A stretch of DNA of 64,000 nt from Lichenostomus cassidix (taxonomy: Eukaryota > Chordata > Aves > Passeriformes > Meliphagidae). The notes beneath the pieces are model-generated. The model saw nothing but the letters and a program-made list of their open reading frames with translations. It searched no databases and was not told where the DNA came from. The stretch spans positions 55,502,491-55,566,490 of the forward strand of contig CM039182.1 of NCBI GenBank assembly GCA_008360975.2, read 5' to 3'. Position numbers and translations under genes: made by a program. Shown in pieces: positions 1 to 11,252 of the stretch; the first letter of the stretch is position 1; each line of letters opens with the position of its first letter.

Positions 1-1024
1 ATCCAGCTTCTGCAACTAAAGCACTCCAAAAATCTATACTTCCTGTTGCTTGATTTCTGAAAGTAACTCAATTTATGAGAGTTTACAGGCAAAAATCTTA
101 ACTCTAGACAAGTGTTTCATTTTGGACCACAAGAAAGACAAACTAAAATGACAAAAACCCCTTCTTTGGGTGTGGTTATGGTGTGTTTTATCTGTCTTCT
201 GACAGACAAAAAAAATTTGCCTATTGATGTCATACTTCATGTCACCCAACATAAGTGATCAAAGCCTAAGCTTTAAAAATTATTTTTCTACCCCCTACCC
301 ATTTTTAAAATTATTATTACTATTTTTAATCTCATACAGAATGTTCATATAACCTAGCACAACTCTGTGCTTACTGATGGACCAGTAGACCAACTAAAGC
401 CATAACTAATGTACCTTTCCTAAAATCCTGTGTGGTATTTGCTGTGTTGATGGGACATGCAAAAAGCCCTACTCTGGATTTCTACAGATACTCAAGCACT
501 GTGATGGTTGGTTATATCTATATGGAAATTAGTTGCAATAAATTACATTTACTTTTGTAGACAAGACATAGGGCTGCAAGAGAAGGTAGGAGATATGTGT
601 CAAATGTAGAAGGTAATATTCAGAGTGCTCATGCAGGTCATCACAATATGCACTCCCACATACTCCAGTTCCCCAACTGCTGATGCAGTGTAACCCACAC
701 AAATTATCAAAGACTATCACAATGCTGTGCTGGCCCTTAATTTGCTGACAATGTCATCAGATGATTTCTTATTAACACTTCCAGACACCAACCAAAACCT
801 AGGCCAAAATTTTTGCTTGCCACAATTCAAAGTGCTGGTCACAGAGGCAACTGAGTGCACTGTATCCAAATCCATATTCTTCAGAAATTTCAGAGTAGTG
901 ATCCTCACAAACATCAACAGGTAGATTACTTTTAAGGTTTGTTAACAGTTAAAAATTTCTAAGCTGATTCAAACTGGCCCATTTTATATAATGTAATACA
1001 GAACCCAGCTGTATAGCTAAAACA
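1..1024. other. AT-rich non-coding DNA, nothing recognised
   Basis: There is no splice-bounded exon, no recognisable repeat and no RNA gene. The short open frames around 529-924 overlap on both strands and resemble no protein I know. Confidence 0.5.
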
Positions 1025-1099
1025 TGCAGAAGCCACCTTTGCCAAAGACGTGGTTGTCTCATTTGGAGGCTGGACTAGATGATCCCCAGAGGTCCCTTC
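1025..1099 (+). repeat. CR1 LINE 3' end, left part, split by an LTR
   Basis: The sequence reads into the typical avian CR1 3' end: a 'ggctggactagatgatc' stretch followed by 'cagaggtcccttc'. The match stops at 1099, where an LTR begins, and resumes at 2387. Rejoining the flanks and removing one copy of the 5-bp duplication restores a normal CR1 tail, so this is one CR1 copy interrupted later. The left boundary is approximate because the 5' part is decayed. Confidence 0.8.
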
Positions 1100-2386
1100 T
1101 GTCGGGATTTGACCTTGGCTAAATGCCAGGCACCTCTGCTCTCTCCTGCCCCAGACGCGCAGGAGAAGGAAGGAAAAAAAAAAAAACTGTTAAACACACA
1201 CCAGATTCATGAGTTGACATAGGACACTAGTGGCAGAACACACCGAAGGCAAAACAGGCTCAAAACTTAAAGTTGCTAAGTGATTTATTAACCTAACAGA
1301 GTCGGAGGATAAAGGAGAAGTAAAAATAAGCTCTTCAGACACAGTTCCTTCACTCACCCCCCTCCCTCTTAAGACACCATTTCTCTGCTCACCCCTTTCC
1401 CTCCTTCCAACCAACAGCTCAGGTAGGGGGCAGGGTATGGGGTTTTTTCTTAGTCCATAAATCCATTCATCACCACAATTCTTCTATTACAAACACTATT
1501 TCTCTGCTCACCCCTCTTCCTCCTTCCAACCAACAGCATGGGCAGGGTAAGGGGTTGTTTTCTCTGGTCAGTCCATCAGGGAGAGGGGTCCTCTACTTAG
1601 CCATGGGGTCCCTCCCACGAGAGACAGTCCTCTGTGTACTTCTTTGGTGTGGGTCCAATCTCATGAGCAACACCCACCCAAATCTGCTGCAACATGGGAA
1701 TTTTGTCCATAGGGGGCAGACTTCCAAGCCGAGGACAGGCTGTTTCCATCTCCGGAGCAAGGCCTTTCTCTCCCTTGCAAGGCGTTTGCAGCTTTAACTC
1801 TCTATATGGGACTCCCAGAGGATCATAGCTTCCTCCAGGCATCTACCCGCTCTGGCATGGGCACCTCCCCACGGGCTGTGGGTGGATTTCTGCATCCTTG
1901 TGGACTCCGTGGGCTGCAGGGGGACCACCTGCTCCCCCCATGATCTTCACCACAGCTAGTAGAGAGTTTTCAGCTCTGGCACCTGGAGCACCTCCTCCCC
2001 CACCTTCTCCACTGACCTTGGTGTCTCTATGTTTCTCTCCCTTCACATATTTTCCCCTCCTCCTCTAGCTAAAAAGAAGCATGTGACTACTTTGTTTTGA
2101 TTTCTTCTTAAATATGTTTTTACAGAGGTGTAACTAGCATCTCTAATTGGCCCAGCCTTGGCCAGCAGCCTGTCCATCATCTTCAGAGCCATCAGAGATT
2201 GGCTCTACTGGACTTGGTGAAAAACTTCGAGAACCTTCACACAGGACACACAGGAGCCATCTTTGTGCCTCTGCCAACCCACCAGACACTTCTTCAGGCC
2301 TACCACAACAGTTTTTGAAGGCTTTAAATTTCTCTTAGATGTTAAAGATACCTTGCTGATATTCTGGGCTAAGCAAAACCACCACA
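1100..2386 (-). mobile_element. Solo LTR of an ERVL-like retrovirus, inserted in CR1
   Basis: The element starts TGTCGGG and ends CCACCACA (plus-strand view), giving the TG...CA ends of an LTR. It is flanked by an exact 5-bp target-site duplication, CCTTC at 1095-1099 and 2387-2391. Five bases fit ERVL-type or some other ERV integrases. An AATAAA on the minus strand near 1283 suggests minus orientation, with the 3' end on the left. The segments around 1540-1790 and 1850-2040 match the outer LTR at 46855-48215 closely, so both belong to one family. There is no internal retroviral sequence, so this is a solo LTR of 1287 bp. Overlapping short frames inside it are not genes. Confidence 0.85.
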
Positions 2387-2415
2387 CCTTCAAACCCTAA
2401 TAATTCTGTGATTCC
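2387..2415 (+). repeat. CR1 LINE 3' end, right part
   Basis: After the second copy of the CCTTC duplication, the sequence continues 'aaaccctaataattctgtga'. This is the expected end of the CR1 tail begun at 1025-1099. Confidence 0.8.
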
Positions 2416-5400
2416 CCTCTCATGCTTATTACTCACCCATTTGCATCCCCATATCACACTGTTCTTCAGAGAAACTGAACTATTTATTATAAATGCTTAT
2501 TCTATCACTAGGGACAATCAGTATAGGAATGAGCAATTACTCAAAGAGAAAAAACTTCCTTAGCATTGATGACAGTAGCACTAAATTCCCACCTCTGCTT
2601 CCTTCTCCACTCTTGAATCACAAGTACTAGGGTATGAAAAAATATCTTATAAGTGTCTCGTTATAGACAAAATGGCAGAGCAAGGCTTGAGGTAGACAAG
2701 GAAATGACCACTTAAGTGATCCTAAATTTACAATATGACGTCTGTTCAAGAGATTAAAGACAAGAATGTTTCACTATTTTATTTCCCATCTTTCCACAGC
2801 TTGCAGAATTTCATTTGAGCATTAAGCTCTATAACTTTGAAAAAGCATATTGAAATTTATGTGGTGTAGCTCTTGAATAAGACAAAACCCTATTAATTTA
2901 TATAAAGATTAAGGTTTTTTCAATACTGAAAAAGCCTCAAAAATATGGAACAATTCTATTTAAATTTGGCTCTTTCAATCTTCTAGCTGTAACATCCTAG
3001 TAATAGCTTTCAAATGTAACCATTCACATAGTATTTTCTCTCTGTGAAGGCAACTATACTTATTCAAATAACCTCAAGCTTTCTTCTGAAAAAAAACGAA
3101 ACAATTAAGTTCCTACAACATTCTTCTAACTTTTAAATTATTTTTGTGGCAACATTCTGTACAGGTTTTAAATTACACAAACCCAAAAAAATTCAAACTT
3201 TAAAAATCAAATACAGCCTTCTAACACCAGTCTCAGTCAATGCTATTTACAGAAGTATAATCGTCAACTCTTTACTCCAAGGATCAGGCTAGCCCTCTTT
3301 ACTACAGCATTAAACCAAGCTCATGCTATTCTATTCCAGTCTGACCCCTAAAACCTTTCCAGATTCACTGCTTCCTCACTGTCCCACACTATGTCTGCCA
3401 TCATTATTCATATTTAAGTAATGCTCCTAATGCTATTTATTTTTGTATTCAAACTTATTTTGTCCAAAAAGCAAGCACCTTTTTCTCCAGTAAAATGCTG
3501 TAAGAGTTTAACATCTATCCAAAAAATAAAGGTAGATTGCTTTCATACAGCAACAGAATACAGATGTTGTGCAAAGGAGTGAGAATTATCTAAAACTTTT
3601 GAACCACATGACCTCAAATAAGATAGCTCAGCTATCATAATATATAACTGTTCTCCAAACAAGCATGTGTGTAAAACTCAGAAAGCTTTGACTCCCACTA
3701 GAAATTGCTAATTCTATATACTGTTATCTAAAGCAGAACTGCAGCTGGAGAATAATCCTTCACAGAAAAGTCCTAACTTTTCACATTTTGCAACAGGCAG
3801 TTTTTAATCACAGTCCATGTACTTTGAAGTTAGCCACATACAGGCAAAAAATATGAGTTTTAAATAAAAAACTATGGTAATATTTTCATTCAGATAGTAT
3901 TTGGCCACATCAAGAACAAACCACTACAAAATGAGAATTGCACAAGAGACCACAAGCATTTAATATTAATGTAATGAAACTTTTTAAGGTAAAAATACAG
4001 AAAGTTTAAAAGTCAGTAAAACTGACACAAATGAGCATCTCATCCAAGAAAGCTGCCTGTGGTAAAACCTGTAATTCTATCTTCTCTATCATGCATATTT
4101 ACTTCCTGTATGTTCAAGTTTTTGATTTGCAGGCAACTAAAGAGAAGTCATAGAATCTTAAAAATTAAATGCTTTAACAGTTCTAATCCAAATCCACATT
4201 TAGAAGCACTCCTTAGAGCTCTAAAATATGCTCAAGTTTTTAAAAGCCACTACCTTGCTACAATTCAAATTATGAAAAAGGCATCAATAAATTTGTTTGA
4301 ACACATCTTGCCTCTGAAATTTTGTGCCACATAGGTTTAAGAATTCAGTGCAACCTAACTCGAAGTTTCAGGTTATTGAGCTCTTTGTAGTAATTAAATG
4401 TCTAAATATATTTACTGTATCACCAATTTCTTCCATAATTTTTATTAATGATTAGCCCAATTTATATAAGTTAACTTGATATGCAGAACAAAGTGTATTT
4501 AAGCTCCTTGTAAATAAACCCCTTTACATAATGTATGATTCTAATACTACATACATCCCCTACATTATCAACATTGCTAAATTTTAGATTTTCTCTACTT
4601 AGACTACTTTTATAATCAAGCACAGCTTACTTCTAATGAAAACACTGCAAAATATCTTTATAAACTCTTTGTAATATGGCTGGAAGTACAGGAACCTGCT
4701 ATTTCAGTAAAAAAGACATTAGAACCATGGTATTGTCTTTTAAAGAGACTCACTTGGATTTGACCCGTTCTCTTCATAATTTTGTTCACTCATGATTAAG
4801 GAAAATAAAGTGAGTCCCCTCTGCTGACTCTTCAGGTACCAAGAAACAGGAAACTGACAGTTGCTTCCTCCCAGCTTTGTGTAAGACCTCAAATCCTATT
4901 TCTTACTAGCATGGGACTAATCCTGAAACAAGTCATTAAGGCTTCAGGCAGCATGAAGCATGCACATGACACAAATTACATGAAAGTCACAGAACTCTCT
5001 AAAGAGATCAAGTCACTAAAACATCCCACATCTTCATCTAATAATAAATACATTTAGAGTTTTATTTCTATCAAATAAAATCACTTTAATATACCTCCAC
5101 TAAACAGATCAGTGTAGATTAACAAGTAGTATTAACCCATTTCAAAGACTTATCTAATCTTTAAAAACCCTATTTTATGCACCAAGTACATAATACTAGA
5201 CCTTAAGCAAATTAGCCATAACTGTTGTTTTTAAACATTAATTTTATGTAGAGATAGTTGGTATTTATTCTACTCAAGATGTCGCAGGCAAACACTTTAA
5301 AATATAATCCTAGTCATTTTGTATGCTCTTTTTAAAAACGAATATTTTTAAATTATAAAGCACTCTTTTTAAGATTGGCAGCACAATTTGTTCATTCTCT

Positions 5401-8400
5401 TTCAAATTAAATGTCACTGTTTTCTAGTTTATGCATTAATGTATTACACGTTCTATACCAGCCTTAAACAATTTCATACAAAGTGTTTCAATTCTGTTAA
5501 ATGGATGTTAGTGGTAGCAACAGACTAGTTCCTGTGATCAAATCTTTGAGTAACATCCAAAATCTACTTTTCTCTGATCATAACATCTATGTTGCATGTC
5601 ATCTATGTCATAACATCACAGTGACATGGTAACTGTGGAAAGGCTGTAAAGGCTGAGGCATTGACTGAAAATATACTAGACATATGAGTGAGATTAACCT
5701 ATTGTGCACATATATATATACACACACATACCTGTGTTGACTATTCCCTGGTTTTCCAATAAATAGCACTTTACAGAAATTCACAGCATCCATGCTTCAT
5801 TAGTTATACGATGACTTCTCCGTACATGACCAGGTTTGTCATTGCTATTCCTTGCATTTGAGGGTCTTCAATTTTAAAAGATTTTGCAGGAGTTAGTCCT
5901 CACATTAGTTTCTAAATAAGAAACTGCTGTGGCAAGGTAAATAATACTGCAGCATGCTAAAAATACTAGCTATGCCTTGAAACACTTGATACACAAAGCT
6001 GCTAAGGAACAGAAAGCTGATCAACTTTACAAAGTTTTAACAGATCTATCTAGACAGTCACTACAAATACATGTCAAGAAAACAAACAAAATACCAACAC
6101 AAATCAAGCCCAGCATTTCTTATAAAACTTCATACATTGCTGCCTACAGACTCATAATTCCTTCTCTTCTTCAACCAGCTTCTATCTCCTGACTGCCCTT
6201 TCTTTGTAGTAGTACATTATAAATACATTAAAAGACACAGGCACATATGCTTTCCACTACTTTGTCAATATTTGAATCAGCAGGCTGCACCCTTAACTAT
6301 GTTGTTCAGTTGAAGTATTAGTTTCCATTCTGCCTCCATACTCTTCCTAAGTACTACTGTGACTAGTTCTATAATCCAGCCTCATAGCCACTCACAAATG
6401 TCTTCCTCTCCTTCACATACTTGAAAGTATCATTTAACTAGATAATACAAAGCTATGGAATTTCAGATTATTATGGAGGAATGAAGATCATAGAGTAAGA
6501 ACATCCCAGGTTACTTTTACCACACAGATGATTATAAGGTAAGAATGTGTGAAAGGGGATAAATGCACAAAATTGTGCAGTAATTGATAAGTGTCTTGCT
6601 AATAAGAATCAAAACTACTTTACTGTTGATCTAATGACTAAACAGCATACAGCTCATTCCCTCAAAAAACCCCAGCATTGAGTCTGATGGGGTATGTTTG
6701 TCAAGTTTTCCTGTGTTTAGTGGGCTGTTTTTTTTTTTTAAATAATGTACTAGCGCAGTCAAGGAAAAACTACTTGGTTTTCAAGACAGACAATTCAAAC
6801 AAAACAGGTAACATGCTAGATTTCTAAACAAATGGAACAAAATAACATGCTGAGCTATATAGGCTAAGGATAAGTCAAACGGGAAGTTCCCATTTTTCTC
6901 ATTTTCATCTCTGCTCTCAGCTTTACCCACTTGTCACCTTGACACAACCCTAGCCATTCTCACTTTTTGCAGCACTCAGGGAATCATGATTTTTTACTTC
7001 TGCAGCAGTCTAGTTTACGCACAGTTTAGCACGCTGAACCAGGCCAGTGAAGTGTCTGATGGGCAAGTGCAGGAAAAAGGAAGCAAAGCCAATGATGCAG
7101 AGGAGGACAGGGAAAGAAATTACTTACTTCTCAGCCCCTTTGTTAAGGCTGGAGCAATGAGAAGGGCAAGCAGTCCTTCTCTGAGCAGCAGGCTTTTAGA
7201 TGGGCTTGACAGCAGCAGCTTTTAGCTGTACTAACATTTCAGAATTCTTTAGGTTTTGGAAGAATAACTCAAGAACAATTATTTGATTACACAGCATTAA
7301 CTTAACAATTTCATACAATACCCAAAGCAACACTAAGTAGTACATCTTTTACTTCCCAAAACTCCGTCAGAGTGTAGCATTTAATCTCTTCATGAAGTCA
7401 GCACTCTTCATACAATTTATGTATGAATCAATGCCTTCCCTTTTCACTGTTTTCCTCTCTACTTCCAATTTTACAGACACCTAGAAAGATCCACTCGGTT
7501 GATATATAGCCATAGCCTACTGTATTTAAACATATCTTGCAACTGTAACTACAAATCCCCAAAACACTATTTAATCACATCAATATTTTTTTTATTAATC
7601 TCTGGCCTTTAGGGTTGTGATAAGACACTATAAAAGTGGCAGTTCCACTCTTTCTCTCACCTTCCCAGGATTTAAAAATGTTCCAAGGCTTTCAGATGCT
7701 TCATATATACACGTAGCTTAACAAATCCTGTCTAACTATGCCTGTATGTATGTTCAGCAATTTGAGATGCCGTCTGAATAAACACCATACACCATGCCTC
7801 TCTGACTAACTCTTCCACCAAAAGAAGATTAACGCTGTACTACAGTCATTCATACAGTACAAGAAACAAACTGTTGCCACAGTTTATATTGTTTTGGTTT
7901 TCTATTACATTCAGTTTGGAAAAAGAAGAGGCAGTTATTAGAACACTTAATCATCATTTGAATATACTAAGGAAAAGGCAATTATATGAAGTATGTACTT
8001 TTTATACATTACTTACTTTTTGTGGGTAAGTAAGGGTTTCAGAGGAGAAAGCTTTGGAAGAAAATAACCCAACTTTGCCAGCTTGGTGTTTTACTATATT
8101 AGCTTCCTAAAATAATGTAAATATATTAAGTTTGTCAAATATCTGTTTTTATCTCTTTACATTCACATCCCACACTATTAGCCGTATTTATCTGTCATCT
8201 ATACCACAAAAACAAGATGCCATTAAGAACTACCTTTTACAAAACCCCATCTATTCACCTGTGATCATCTAACAAAGTTAAACCCCCCCACGCCTTTATA
8301 GAAGTATCGATTGTAATAAGTGTCCAAATAATGTGCAAGATGTGAACTACCTCTCGTAGTGCTAGCAGCAATTCACACACCGTACTTGGTATTGCTACTG

Positions 8401-8566
8401 AAACACACTTCAGAAAAAGGAAGTGTTAAGAGCCACAAGAGTTACTGCCTTCCCAGCAGTGCCTTCTCATCCACGTGAAAAAAAATCACTGACGTCCCCA
8501 GAAACGCTGGAAAAGAAATACTATCGCCCCTGCAGAAGGGACTGTCCTGAGCAAACCCTCACTCAC
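2416..8566. other. Gene-free AT-rich stretch
   Basis: No exon with open frame plus splice sites was recognised on either strand, and no clear ERV or CR1 copy. There is a small TA/CA microsatellite near 5709-5729. If the K-Cl cotransporter gene on the minus strand extends left, this stretch would be its first intron. I could not find the conserved second KCC coding exon here. Confidence 0.45.
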
Positions 8567-8591
8567 GATGCTTGAGCTCCACCTCCGGCAT
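8567..8591 (-). CDS. Candidate alternative first coding exon, MPEVELKH
   Basis: On the minus strand an ATG at 8589-8591 opens a frame encoding MPEVELKH plus one base. It is followed at once by a good splice donor (GTGAGT, plus-strand ACTCAC at 8561-8566). The intron phase (1) is the same as that of the KCC4-like exon 0.74 kb upstream at 9327-9438. It could therefore be an alternative start of the same gene, or the first exon of a different minus-strand gene. I do not recognise the peptide. Eight codons next to a GT could easily arise by chance, so confidence is low. The surrounding bases are moderately CpG-rich but lie outside the densest part of the island. Confidence 0.25.
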
Positions 8592-8832
8592 GATTCTACT
8601 CCCCCAGGAGGCTTCAGGAGCGAGGCCTAGCAAAAAGCAAGGCTCCGAACGCGACGGGATCTCGTAGCAAACATCTACCTAACCCTAGACATAGTCTCTG
8701 ATGCAAACGCACTTGGCTGGACAAACATCTGGAGCAAAGCAGGTAAAATCATGCGCTTCTCCACAGTCTGAATCTTTCCTCCTAGCCTTCTCTCTAGTGA
8801 GCTCCAACAGCAAGTTAGCTTTTAAGAGAGCC

Positions 8833-8890
8833 TAACGGTTGGACTTGATGATCTTAAAGGTCTTTTCCAACCTAAATGATTGATTCTATG
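8833..8890 (+). repeat. CR1 LINE 3' end fragment
   Basis: The motif 'cggttggacttgatgatc', then 'aaaggtcttttccaacc' and 'gattgattctatg', is the standard avian CR1 3' end with its short terminal repeat. It lies at the edge of the CpG island, between the two candidate first exons. Confidence 0.85.
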
Positions 8891-8899
8891 TCTTGTCCC

Positions 8900-9640
8900 C
8901 GTCTGTTAAACCGTCGTGGACAGCGCTGCTCCCGCCTGCTCAGGGTTGCAGGCAGGAGGACTGACCGCCCCACACCGCCCCAGGCAGTCGCCGCGCCCGA
9001 CCGCGGGCTGCTCCGCTCCCCTGGCCGGAGCCGCCCATGAGTACTTCCTCCTTTCGGCCAGCGGCGCTGGCTAATGGAAACAAAGAGAAACAAGCTCTCA
9101 GCCACCTCAGGGGCCAGATTTTCGCTCTCTCACGAAATGCACTTCTGCACCTGGACAGGTAGCCCCGGCACCACCCGCTGCAGAGAGGCGATGCGGCCGC
9201 TCCACGGTATTCAGGGGCTCTCCGGCGGCCGGTTGGCCCGCCACATGCGGCACATCCGCTCCTCCGCACACAAAGAGCCGACGCTCTCTTCAGGCGTTGA
9301 CCCCCGGCGCCTCCCCACTCTCTCACCAGTGCTCCGGTCTCTATCGTCGCCTTCACCTTCCTCCTTCCGCTGCTGCCCATGCCGTTCCCGCTCCTCGCCC
9401 TGCGCCTCCACCGGCACCACCGTAAAGCTGGTCGGCATGGTGCAGACGGCCGCAGACCCGCTGGCGCCTCCTCCCAGGGCAGCGGGCAGGGTGAGCCAGG
9501 CGCTGCCGCCTCCCTCACGTGAGAGCCATTTCCTCACGCAGCGGGGGGGCGGTGGCAGGCACCGCGCCACCTCCCCCTTACCGCCTGACTGATGGCGCTG
9601 CGGCTGTAGCTCCGAAGGGAGGAGCATGGGCAAGGACACG
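8900..9640. promoter_or_regulatory. CpG island promoter of the KCC4-like gene
   Basis: CpG dinucleotides are frequent from about 8900 to 9640, in sharp contrast to the AT-rich surroundings, and frames stay open on several strands because stop codons are rare in GC-rich DNA. A palindromic E-box CACGTG lies at 9516-9521, upstream of the minus-strand start codon at 9436-9438. There is no obvious TATA box, as expected for a broad CpG promoter. Sequence to the right of 9438 would be the 5' UTR and core promoter of the minus-strand transcript. Confidence 0.7.
9327..9438 (-). CDS. SLC12A7: First coding exon of K-Cl cotransporter KCC4-like (SLC12A7)
   Basis: The minus-strand ATG at 9436-9438 (context GCACCATGC) begins MPTSFTVVPVEAQ. 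This matches the start of vertebrate KCC4/SLC12A7 (human MPTNFTVVPVEA) and distinguishes it from KCC1 and KCC3b, which begin MPHFTV. The exon then encodes a charged tail (GEERERHGQQRKEEGEGDDR) and ends at a GTGAGA donor (plus TCTCAC, 9321-9326) in phase 1. In the family this exon supplies the start of the disordered cytosolic N-terminus. Membrane segments are encoded by later exons, which I did not find to the left. The product would be an electroneutral K+/Cl- symporter of the plasma membrane. The CpG island supports a real promoter. A divergent paralog or a retained isolated exon cannot be excluded. Confidence 0.7.
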
Positions 9641-10839
9641 GGCCCTGGGACATCCTCTCTTTCTCAAACCTTGCCTTACAGTTATCCTTCCAGGAATGAG
9701 ACCACCAGGCTGTTGCTCCTCTGATCCCACCAGACAGAAACTGCCCTCCAAAGGAAACCAGAGTCAGGCTGTAGGACCTTAATCCTTCAGATCACTGAAG
9801 GGATGACAGTATCCAGAAGGCCCAACCAGGAGGTTTACGATCACCTTTTTGACAAGTGAAGGAGAAAGTTCACTGTATGCATTTGGACTACCAGAAGATA
9901 AAGATGTTTCCCAGAAATCTGCTCTCCCACGCAGCAGCCATGTTTTGCAGTGGAGAGGTGAAGGTCCTGGGATTCAGGCAGGAGTCAGCATTTAAACTCT
10001 GACCAGCAGTGAAGCAGATTGAAAGAGTCAGTGTATCAAATTAAATATTAATGATGTACCCCTAGTAATGAGATATAGCTCTTGTTTACCTCTGACTTCT
10101 ATCTCAGAGGAGGTTGTAGCATCTCCGCTCCAAAAGTAGAGAAAGCAGATTTAGAAGCCAAGAGCATGTTTCTTGTCTCCTGCTCTTCTACCTTCCCAGG
10201 AAAGTGCTAGAATAAAGCAGAAAGATTCTATTCATGTCAGTCTGTATCTGTGTCTTTTGGAAGAAGACTCTGGTGGTTTTGTGGGTCCCCACGCTTCACT
10301 GGGATGGAAGATATCTATCTAACACTTCAGTTTGTCCCATAGCATAAAGGCCTTCAGAGAAGGGAGTAGAGAAAGTGATTCTGGCCATCAAAGATAGCAG
10401 TGTGGTGGCAGATGTGGAGATAGCAGGGCAGCAAGAAAAGGACAGGGAGAGATACATGGTAACATTTTGGTAATTGGTACTTGACACTTGGTAATGGGCT
10501 TCCCATTCAAACCATGGTATCTCTACAGTAATGAGAAGAGTGGCTGAAAAAAAAGGGCGTTTCTTCATCCTCCCTCAACCTTTTTCCAAGCTTAAGAAAA
10601 CAACTGGAATGGTTTCATTGCTAGTGTTAGCAGAGTTCCATTGGTAATGATATTATCTGTAGAGATAAGGATGTTTTGGGCCACTTTTAATGTTAAAATT
10701 CATTTTGTTATGGTACAGACTAATCAAAATTAATAGCATGAAGGAATCAGATACAATGATAAATTAGAATAGTAAGTGTAATTTTGAAATACATACATAA
10801 AATAGTAATTTCCTGTTCAAAACAAGAGCTTATTTTTGT
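9641..10839. other. Intergenic DNA, nothing firmly recognised
   Basis: This lies just upstream of the CpG promoter. The 90-codon minus frame at 10296-10568 has no recognisable domain, and no splice-bounded exon was seen. Confidence 0.4.
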
Positions 10840-11252
10840 CCAGGAGAGGGCTAATTTTTTCACAGTGACTGTGAGGGAGCGGAGCCTGGAGCTATGTATG
10901 CCTGTCTAGGTTGTTATTCTATCCCTTCACTGTTATCACCACGTGCAAAAGGGATTCTTGCTTCTGAGAAGAACGTATGTGTGAGGGCTGGAGGGTCTGT
11001 CCACCACTGGTTTTCATTGTCCCAGGTTTGGTGAGCATATTTGCATGTAAATCACTTAATTTGTATATTTTTGTTATTAACATTATTGCTGTTACTTTTC
11101 ATTTTCTTATCTCCTTGCTGTTTCCAGTAAATTGTTCTTATCTCAACATGTAATTTCTGCCTTTTGTATCTCACATAGAAGAGGGAGAGAAGCTTGTGGT
11201 TTTTTTAGTGGAGCTACTAAACTGGGAATACAATTCCTAAACCATGACAACA
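10840..11252 (+). mobile_element. Degraded ERV LTR, 3' portion
   Basis: The end of this stretch (a 'gttcttatctcaacatg' motif, then a purine-rich block, then 'cctaaaccatgacaaca') aligns by eye with the end of the LTR at 20450-20583. It therefore looks like the R-U5 end of the same avian ERV family in plus orientation. Neither the 5' end nor a target duplication could be placed. Confidence 0.5.

Noticed and set aside
8940..9639. Long overlapping open frames on both strands (172-192 codons)
   Set aside because: They occur because the CpG island is GC-rich and poor in stops. Only the frame starting MPTSFTVVPVEAQ and ending at a donor has family support.
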